64,000 nt of DNA from contig NC_054704.1 of the NCBI RefSeq assembly GCF_016097555.1, positions 75,476,118 through 75,540,117 of the forward strand, written 5' to 3'. Source of the stretch: Gigantopelta aegis (lineage: Eukaryota; Mollusca; Gastropoda; Neomphalida; Peltospiridae). The position numbers were made by a program, and so were the translations under genes. A model generated the notes under the pieces. The model was not told where the DNA came from. It did no database searches and saw only the letters and a program-made list of their open reading frames with translations. This document shows, one piece after another, positions 47,580 through 58,200 of the stretch. Numbering within the stretch: the stretch's first letter is position 1; every line of letters begins with the position of its first letter.

Positions 47580-47611
<32 letters not shown>
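47580..47611. repeat. Poly-G tract (32 G)
   Basis: An uninterrupted run of about 32 guanines, immediately followed by a SINE 3'-end fragment. Such runs can form quadruplexes and are often mis-sized in assemblies. Confidence 0.9.
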
Positions 47612-47613
<2 letters not shown>

Positions 47614-47715
47614 GTTTAACGACATCAAAGATAAAGCATATTGATTTAATAATCATCCGACCCCATACAACCGTAAATAAAATGTGTTGAGAGCGTCGTT
47701 AAATAAAACATATCC
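47612..47715. mobile_element. Chimeric SINE 3'-end fragments (B tail, minus; A tail, plus)
   Basis: TTTAACGACATCAAAGATAA resembles the B-type end on the minus strand. ACCGTAAATAAAATGTGTTG ... GCGTCGTTAAATAAAACA is the A-type end on the plus strand. The two are joined head to head. Confidence 0.6.
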
Positions 47716-47946
47716 TATCCTTACTTCCATCTGCTGTTGGATGTTTAACATTTGGTAATTTTGACATATAATCTTAGAGAGGAATCGGGTGCATGTGCAG
47801 GGGGAGGGTATTGGAGGTCGAAACCCTTACTTGACCAAGCTTAAAAAAATTTGAAATGTATTTTTGGGGGGAGCATGGCCCCATATAAACTTCGCTTAAC
47901 AGTCTATAACCCCAACCCCGCTGAAATCCCTGCACACGCGCCTTGG

Positions 47947-48062
47947 AAACCCGCTACATTTTTTTTTAGCAAGGGATCATTTATATGTACCATCCCACAG
48001 ACAGGATATCACATACCATGGTCTTTTTGTATACCCGTCGATGGGGATCGATCGCGCATTTC
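47947..48062 (-). mobile_element. Fragment of SINE family A/B
   Basis: ACCCGCTACATTTTTTTTTA, CCATCCCACAGACAGGATAT and GTCGATGGGGATCGATCGCG show body plus part of the tRNA-like head. Confidence 0.7.
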
Positions 48063-48649
48063 CAAAAAACACCTTTTTAGGTCTAAGTAATGAATAAAAA
48101 TAGCATATAGTCTTGAAAAATCGAACACAACCCTCTTCCTCTACCCCTAGAGCGTTACGTAATTAGTAACACCCCCTTACATGTAACGCGTATGCCAACA
48201 GCTGGCCACTGTCAAAATTTCAAGGCAAATCCCCCACTCACCGACCCCTGAAAAGGCGTTGTACCATACCTCTATGGATATAAATATGTTTTGGAGATAC
48301 GAGACGACCCCTCAATAAAGACAGTTAAATTTGTTCAAAAATTTCGAAATCTCACGTGATCTCTTGTTGGGGAATTCTATACTTGTGAAAAGCCAATGAA
48401 AACCGAGATCGGTACGAGCCCGTCAAAAGTGTCCCACTTTTAAAATACTGGCTTTGTTTTTGACCTGGATAAGCCAGCGTAATTGGATTTTGTGTTCTAT
48501 ATGCTTAAATAATAAAAATATTCCCGAGAATGTAGTTTTAAATACGCGTAGTTTAAAATGTGCTCAGGTATCGTTAAATAGATATTATTTTATTTTATCT
48601 GATCAGCGACCATAATTGCGATATCTCTTTTACATATTAGTATTTATGA

Positions 48650-48653
48650 CAAA

Positions 48654-48684
<31 letters not shown>

Positions 48685-48685
48685 C
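48650..48685. repeat. (AAAT)n microsatellite
   Basis: About eight AAAT units. Confidence 0.9.
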
Positions 48686-48984
48686 GACACTACCCCTGAT
48701 TTAGTGAGCCAGATCCGGTAAAAACTGACATTAAATTTTTTAAAAAATATGCTATAATTGCTTACACAATCTCCTAATATAAAAATCGTATTTTATTGAA
48801 CATGAAGTATCACTGATCAGCTATTTAACCAAATCCATAACATCTAGCAAAACAGTAGTTTTGATAATATTAAGCTACTAGTATCTGAAAATTATATGAG
48901 CAAGTCACAGAGTTGAAAGGTTTCCTCAGAAAATATTAAATAAAAGTTATATGGCGTTCATCTACAAAAAGAAGATGTATATAA

Positions 48985-49569
48985 CAGGCATGGAACTGAA
49001 CCAAGATATTTTTTCTTCCAATAACATCTTTATTGCTCAAAACAATTGCATGACGGTAATGTTAAAGTTAGCTGTACCACCCTTACCTCTACATCATGTT
49101 CCGTCGATGGTTATATGTTGGAAGATATGAGTACATTAATAATAATTTTAGAGAAAAGTTCAGCTTTCATAAATATTTGCTTCTAACGTCATTCTGTGTG
49201 ATAGTAGGCATGGAAATGTACCAAAACCTTTTTCTTCCCATTAAATATTCATTGCTCGAAACAACTGTATGATGGTAATGTAAAAGTTAGCTTATAGCAC
49301 CCTTACCTCCTAACCTTGGTTCCGTCGATGGTTATACATTGGAAGATATGAGCACAATGATCCTACATTTTAGACAAATATTCAGCTTTCAAACCTATTT
49401 GCTTCTAGCGTCATTCTGTGTGATGAGATGTAGCACCCTTACCTCCTAACCTTGGTTCCGTCGATGGTTATACATTGGAAGATATGAGCACAATGATCCT
49501 ACATTTTAGACAAATATTCAGCTTTCAAACCTATTTGCTTCTAGCGTCATTCTGTGTGATGAGATGTAG
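48985..49569. repeat. Tandem duplications downstream of gene 4
   Basis: A diverged ~225-bp unit occurs at about 48985-49205 and 49207-49430 (shared phrase GTCGATGGTTATA and CGTCATTCTGTGTGAT). The second half of the latter, 49295-49430, is then repeated exactly at 49431-49566 with a 136-bp period. Confidence 0.85.
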
Positions 49570-50018
49570 AAGAGACTATTTTAACAAACAATACTGCTGT
49601 ATTATTTTATTTGCACAAAGCCGTGCTGAAACTAATTTCCATATTGGAGGCGTCTATGTACAATTACAGCATTGACATATTACTGGTCACAATACCATTC
49701 AAATTTAATACCATGTCTAGGTAAAACTGTAATGAATTGTAAAATATAAAATGTAAACACTAGTCACAAAATAAAGTTAGTTGACATGTGTTATCAGAAT
49801 AATAGTGGGTAATGTGTCTTTAGGATATACGAATATGACCACGCTACTTCGTAAAAAGGAAAGTGGATTGTCGAAGCGTCGTTGCCAGGTCCATACAGAA
49901 GACTACGGTGTCAATACAAGACAACTGCCACAACATTCCGATCAAAGACGATGAACATTGCACTGCCAAGGTAATGCTGTTGTAAGATCTCTTGCGGGAT
50001 GTCATCACTAGTGACATT

Positions 50019-53000
50019 CTAACTATCAGGTTTCTTTTCTGTTATTGGCGAATCTATAAGAGGATGGTAAATAGAAAACTAAAAATATGTTACAAAGAAA
50101 AAAATGTAAATGCCAACCGTTAAAATTGTACTTCCGTGTAATATTGTAAAAGAGATACAGGCTCGTGTGTGGAGGGTGGTCTAGGTCAGGGGTCGTAACC
50201 CCTGTTGAAGCAATTAAAAAAAAAAAATTCGAGTGATATTGATCAAACTGAGTATATTATTATGACATTCCAAAAAGTTTTAAGTTATAAATTTGCAGTC
50301 AGAACCAAAACGGTACTGAGTAAACATTTGAACATAATTTTATTTCTCAGTTTATAACGTTTGAAAAAGAAACTTAACTCTCCTTTCGACATATTTGGAC
50401 ACAAAAAAGACATAAACAGTCACATCAAATAGTCTTATGTAAAATTGAATGCGCACAGAAGAGTATTTTAAAAAGTAACTATAGTGTAGTTCATGAAATG
50501 TTAACACTGGCATGTAATAACGAGTGGATGCAGGATTTTTCTTGACATGGGATGTATTGTTTAAAAAGATCAGCTACAGTTTAAACTTTCAGGGAGTGGT
50601 ACAACATTTAAAAAGGGCACTTACCATATTCAGCACCCTCCTCTTATATCGGCGTCGAATAAAAGTACTTATAGTTATTCCTACAGGGATAGACTTTTTT
50701 ATACTATCAAATTTACTACAAGTTTTTTTTTTAATTTCAGAACCGATTGTTTTCTAAATTGCACACAAAAAATAGTTTAAAAAAATCAAAAACACTTTTA
50801 CTTTTCTTCTTACGTCAAACCAAACTGAATTTTGTTTTTAAATTGTAGGAGGATGGCACAAACGTATATATGTAGTAATATATTTTGAAGAACTAGTAGG
50901 TCTAAATAGATATGACAGGAATGGAATACCCACTTTCCCCTTCCGCTGTGTTGACCAAAATGTAACGTACCTGCCATTGGCTTCTTTCGGCTTGAAAACA
51001 GAATAGCAAAGATGTCAAATATCTCAACCAGTGTCAAGATACTGCCACCAAGACATAAACCGATGCTGCCCCCAATATCACCTGATAAACAGAGAAACAA
51101 TATGAGACATTACATATCATAGTATAGAATCAAATAGTGTTAGAATGCTGCCACCGATACATAAGTTGATACTGCCACCAATATCACCTAAAAAACAGAA
51201 AAACAACATCAGACATATAATAACAGATCATGATATGGAATCAAACTGTGTTAGAATACTGCCACGGCTCAAGCCAATACTGCCACTAATATCACCTGAT
51301 AAACAGAGAAACAACATGACATACAGATCATGATACAGGATCAAACTGTTAGAATACTGCCACCAAGACACAAGCCAATGCTACCTTCAATGTCAAAGAG
51401 AGAAACAACATGACATACAGATCATGATACAGGATCAATAATGCCACCAATACACAAGCCAATGCTACCTTCAATGTCAAACAGAGAAACAACATGAGAC
51501 ACATAACAAGGGGTCATGGTACAGAATCAAACGGTGTTAGAATACTGCCAACATACAAGCCAATACTACATCCAAGTCAACCTGATACACATAGAAACAA
51601 ACACACAATGTTCAGATCATGATATGCAATCAACAACTGTCTCCAACGGCACCTGATAAACAGAAAAACAACATGACATACAGATTATAGTACAGGATCA
51701 AACTGTTAGAATACTGCCACCAAGACACAAACCAATACTGTCACCAATAATACCTGATAAATAGAGAAACAACAGATCATTGTACAGAATCATACAGAAT
51801 CAAATAGAGAAACAACAGATCATTGTACAGAATCATACAGTGTTAGAATACTGCTGACACACAAGCCAATACTACATCTAAGCAAACCTGATACACATAT
51901 AAACAGACACACAATGTTCAGATAATGATATACAATCAAACTGTGTAAGAATTCTGTCACCAAGGCACAAGATGATACTGCTGCCACTATAACCTGATAA
52001 GTAGCGAAACAACATCAGACACAAAACATCATGGTAAAGAATCTAACAATCTTAGAATATTGCCACCAAAACACAAGCAAATACTGCTGACAGTTTCTTC
52101 TCATAAGCAGGAAAAAAGCATCAGGCATTCAAGCAGTCATAGAATATAGTTTGCTCCATCCTTCAACCATATTCGTGTATCTGCAACCGAATAGTCTAAA
52201 TTATCATAAATAAAATAATATTGAAATATTGAACTATTATAAAATGTTGTTTGACATAATATAAACATTTACTGTTGCAAAGATCTTCTCATCTGGCTAC
52301 CAAAACTATGTTGAAGAATCTAGTTTTGAAAACATTGATGAAATTATGAACATATATTGGTACAAATTATTATATTAGTGGTTTATTCTATTCAGCTGTT
52401 GTGGTTATATCGCTGGTAAGCCATGTGCAATCTTCTAGCATTAAACACAAACTAAATAACTCATTAAATATGTCTACTCACACACAAGTCCTTCAGCAGA
52501 ATACGCCGGCGATTTCTTCGATTCTTGTACTCCAAGATCTTTAAAGTAGATTTCCAACTTCAACAAATTAGCACTGCAATAATTTATTAATAGTCAGCTA
52601 ATAATCTTGAGCAAAATACCATATATATTTAACTTGCACACAGTTATCTCGAGACATAAACAAATTAGCACTGCAATAATTTATTAATAGTCATAATAGC
52701 AGCTAATAATCTTGAGCAAAATACAATATATATTTAACTTTACTTACACACAGTTATCTCGAGACAAACAAATTAACGATAGAAGCCAGTTGGTTCGCAA
52801 TAAATCATACTGTATAGGGATTGTTTCAGGTGCGATGGGTCATAGATTTAAAAACCTCGGGTGAACCTGTCAAGTATTTATCCAATCAAATCCAGGGCCC
52901 CACTCTGGTAATTTAAGACATTTGTATTGCTGACTATGGGAAGGTGCGTGTGTTCTTAAATATCTGTATCTTTTTTGTATATAATATACACATAAGTAAA

Positions 53001-54850
53001 GTAAGATGTAAGCAAAGAAGCAAATAACAAAATGTTACAAAGTTGATATTACGAGGGGATATGTTATATGCCTTTATATACACACACACAAAATCCTACT
53101 GTTAAAGACTGTATGATGCGAACAAAAAATTAATTAGATATGGATTGTCGTACCCAAAAGAAACGTTACCTGTAAAAACCAGGAGAAATCGCCTCTATCA
53201 TTTCGTTTGTTATTTTCCAAACAGTATCCATGTCGGAAGTATACTGGATGCTTAAAGTAGTCGACTTTTCTTTAATAGCCTCATTAAATAGGCTTATATC
53301 AGAAAGCAGATAGCTTAGGTCATTGGTCAGTGAGGAACCGTTCGCGGACACTGCCGAAATGAGTTCGGTTATCACCGAATCATTCACTGCAGAAATATTC
53401 AGACTTTGTATATGGGCAGTAGCAACGGATGAGAAGTTGAAAAGGATTCCATTGTATCGAGTGTATGTGTAAATCAAATCTTCAAGGTTATTGCCTATAT
53501 TGTCTACCCAGTCGTAATTCCGCGAGTGTACATTGGACAGAGTAGTCACGGCCATTGTGTAATCCATGTTCTCAACATTTGTCAGTGGATTCAGGTTGAG
53601 TATCCAGCTACGGATGTGTTCAAATGTCCTGCTTATTCTCATGATAGCAATACGAATTTGGTACCAGGTCTTGAGAGCTTCCTGATTCGGTTCCATTTCC
53701 GACATTACCTGAGTCATCAAGTTGTGTTCAGAAACAAAGTCCCTCAAGTGTTGCACATCTTCAAAAATCTTGTCTTTGACAGACCACACTCTGTCCCACC
53801 GAGTTTTGTAGTCTATAAGCATAAGACCCAACTCTGCCAGGCCTTCCGTTATACTCGCGTTCACTGTGTTCAGCAGACCCCAGACTTGGATCCTGTGTGC
53901 AGTTCGGACGGTAGTGATGGGGACCAGACTGTCGGACAAGACGAGACTCTGTTTGAATGGGTCAGAGAACTGGACGAGAGAGAGCGAGGCCATGTAGCTG
54001 GCAGAGTGACATGGAGTGCGGCAGTCACACGTCCTGATTTCGTTGTTTCTGTAGAATAACTCTGAAAAAGGAAATATTCTTACTGACTTAATTAAATGAA
54101 AATCAAATATTTAAAACAGACTGTGGAGAACATTTTAATTTTTTGATCCCCTAGTTTTGTTTGTATTTTAAACTTTTGTATACATATTTTAAATGTATCA
54201 AAAATAGATTCAGTGGATTGTGAGTAATAATAGTCAAGTATCAATATTTTAATTATATACTGAATTAGACTCAATAAATATCGACGTGTCCTATTGTTGG
54301 TGGGCAGTTTTGCTTTTTTAAAGAGAAGAGCCTTACAACAGTTTCTGTAATTGCCTATACATACAATACAATACAATACAATACAATACAATACATACAT
54401 ACATACTAACATACATATACTCATGCCCACTGTGTCATGCACGTAAGCGGGATTGACCGCAACGGCATAGGACAATTTGTGAGGCCAGAAAGAATTTAAT
54501 TATCCCCTGCACCAGTGCGTTAATATCTATGTATGTAACAGACAACCTCAACATACATACAATATATAGATATTCATACACCAATACATATTAGCCAGTG
54601 CCAGTTCTGCCCACTGTGTCATGCACGTTAGCGGGGTCGACCGCGTAGATTGTAGGTCCCATGCATGTGGTTGAGTTAAACAGCATCCTTTTTTATGGAT
54701 GTCTGGATAGCTCAGAACGTATCGTGGTTAGTCTGCAATTTACGTGCGATTCGGTACCACAGGCTCGAGTCCCAGCAACGCCATGGGACAATTTGTGAAG
54801 CCAGAAAGGATTTAATTATCCCATGCGCCAGTGCGTTAATATCTATGTAC

Positions 54851-54949
<99 letters not shown>

Positions 54950-55217
54950 TCAAAATCCCTCGTGTTACCTTCATTTGGTCTCACACATTGCAGGTTTTCA
55001 AGCAAGGTGCAGTATGATACGTCCTTTCCTACAAATTAATTGAGTTATATAGTAATCCAATATTGACAAACGAATAAACTTCTACCTTGATCATAAATAT
55101 GAACAGATTAACTATTTTAGAAGTATATGTTATCAACATAAATAATGTAATTTTATGAGAAGTTCTCTTCAATTTTAACATATTTTTATGATCAGCTAAG
55201 AAGGATGTTCTAACCAG

Positions 55218-55269
<52 letters not shown>

Positions 55270-58200
55270 TTGTGTATCTGAAAAACGAATTTAGGAACAA
55301 TCCATAAACGTACGAGACAGGGGATTAGAAATTCAACTACGCCATTCTCAATGCTGGTGGGCGGGACGTAGCCCAGTGGTACAGCACTTGCTCGATGTGT
55401 GGTCGGTGTGGGATCGATCCCCGTCGGTGGGCCCATTAGGTTATTTCTCGTTCCAGCCAGTGCACCACAACTGGTATATCAAAGGCCGTGGTATGTACTA
55501 CCCTGTCTGTGGGATGGTGCATATAAAAGATCCCTTGCTGCTAATCGAAAAAGAGTAGCCCATGAAGTGGCGACAGCGGATTTCCTTTATGAATATCTGT
55601 GTGGTCCTTGATCATATGTCCGACGCCATATAACCGTAAATAAAATATGTTGAGTGCGTCGTTAAATAAAACATTTCTTTCTTTCTTTCTGTTTTTTCCT
55701 CAATGCTAAAGCAAATCTACGTATTCGGGCAAAAACAATGGAGATGTTCGAGCAAGAGGAGCTGGCCTGAAACCTGTCACAACTCCATATTTTAGATGTT
55801 TAACTCTTCATTCAGTCAATAATTGGTGTATATTTAAAACTTAAAACAAATAGATTTTAAAGCACTCTTATAATAGCAAGTAACTACGTAAAGGTTTAAT
55901 GCTTGTAGGAATTTGTATCGAAAAATACAATCCCCAAGAACATCATCTTACCAGGCATGTAGATGCTGACACAGCCACACTTCCTCTTAATGAACGACGT
56001 CAGACAGTTGAGGTGACATTTCTGGTAGGTGTAAGGGACGTCATCAGGGTAATTGTCCAGCTCAGTAATTCCACATGAGCCGTACGGATGAGGAAGTTCG
56101 ATGACCTAAACATAAAAACCAACTGTGCAAATATTAAAAAGTAACAATGATGGTGAAACAAAATGAGAACGGTCAACCCGTCTCAACTTCTAAGACGTAT
56201 GTCCGTCCATTAGTGCAACATATAACATGATGGCATACTGCACAGGTAATATTATACGAGCTGACGTTAGATACTTTTTTCGAAATATATCTAACGAGCG
56301 AAAACCAATTGGATATGTTTTTAAACAAAGAGTTGTAAGATGGTATCTAATGGTACGCACGTAGATTTCTATTCCTTACATATCCTCAAACCAAGTTTAA
56401 AACAAGTTTTAAATGTCCTCTTCAAGTACAACGTATTTACGGTAATTGCGCTTGTAGTTAACTCACACGTCACAGAGCAATCAGTTTCAGGTTAACATAC
56501 ACGTTAAACAGCAGTCAATTCGATAAGTCGTATCTCATTGGGTGGTTTGGCTATTGCTGCTGGATCATTATCTAGGAGCAGCAAATGGTACATCATAAAT
56601 CGATAACATGCGTGTGTGTTACTGATATGACATTGTATTTTAAAACGTGTAATGTTCTAGCCAACGTGTGTGTAAGACAATGTGGGACTAATCATCTTAC
56701 AACTATAAATAACGAATTGAAATGCGTGAAGTAATGTCTCAACACAATGTGTGATTTACAGTATTTAAAATATGTTATTAATACAACAAAACATGGATTC
56801 ATGGCAAAATAACAACCTTTTCCCACATATCTATGTATCCAACAAAGTAGGTTCTATTATAGTAACTGAGACGAATACAGCTCACATAACCTGTTCTCGG
56901 AATAGTCATAGAGATGCTAAATGCTGGAGCAGAAAGAATATTGTTCCATCTTACGCTAAATTGTTTTGGCTGGGGGGTTTTTGTTGCTTTTTTTCCAAGC
57001 GATATGTACAGAATTATGTGCAAGTACATAGAAACGTCATACAAAAGACAAGCACTAGATAACACAGATACACACAGACATATAAACAAGCAGACAGCAA
57101 TATGTGTTACGTACTTCACTCTTTTGAAGACCAATAGAAACAGAGTGACCGACGTTTACCCCAATGCCCTGTTCCTTTGCTAAAGTCTCGGTTTCATTTT
57201 GGTCAGTGATAACGACAAGAGCCCCGACTGAAGTCTGAGGACCCCGCATGTATTCATGCTGCTCAACAAACAGCATCAGGTCCAATCCGCCATCTTTATC
57301 TGAAAGACACAAAGGTTCATTAGATCCTAATGCAGCAGCACCTTTTATTGTGTATGGTTTGTTGTGTAGAGGTTGAACCTATGACATATGAGTCACGGAC
57401 GGGATGGATCTAAGAGAGGGGACTACAGGGACCTACCACCACCACCCCCACTCCCCCTTAAAATTAAAGTACCCCTTCTTTTAAACAGTTTGTTTACAAC
57501 TTTCATTGAAGTACCCTTTTTGGGAAGTTGGTACATGTGCACTTTTACCCTTGATCCCATGACATATTTCCTGCATTTGCCCTTGTATGTTTTAGTATGT
57601 TATCGTTTGCAACAAATTCATAAAATTGATCTTACTTGCTTTCTCTACGACCATGTCATCTTGGTTGGTATTGAACTGGTAACAAACTCCCATGTTGGTG
57701 AAAACTTCTGTGAAATTTTCGGGACCACACTTTCGACCTTTCCATATACACCTAAAATATATATATAAATCTGAACGATATAAAGCTGACGAGATTTGAG
57801 AAATTAGCGATATATCTAAATTCTGAATCCTATATTAACATAATAAAGATATAATATAACTGTCAATAATATAATAATCATCAACATATACTAATATGCT
57901 GTCAATATCAGCCCTGTGAATGATGAAATAAAACATTATGACATTTGAAATAACGAACCAACGCGCCATACGAACTTACGCACACACCTGTTAATGAGCG
58001 AGTTCTTTTGATGAGCCACTCGTCTGTAGAACTCCTTGACGTTCTTAAGTGATAGAAGTTCTCGATATTTCTCACTGACTTTCTGTCTCGCAGACTCGTG
58101 TCCAGTGTCGTCTTGTATGACCTGCAGGTACCGGTCTATTGCTTCGTACAACGAGGCAGACGTCCGCGGTCCGGTCGTCTCGTTGTACACTTTACTGGAT

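Noticed and set aside
53526-54059. 177-codon plus-strand frame
   Set aside because: It is antisense to gene 4 exon 8, which has splice sites, family motifs and a matching frame. The plus frame has no recognisable motif. The same reasoning removes 4066-4686 and 23116-23328.
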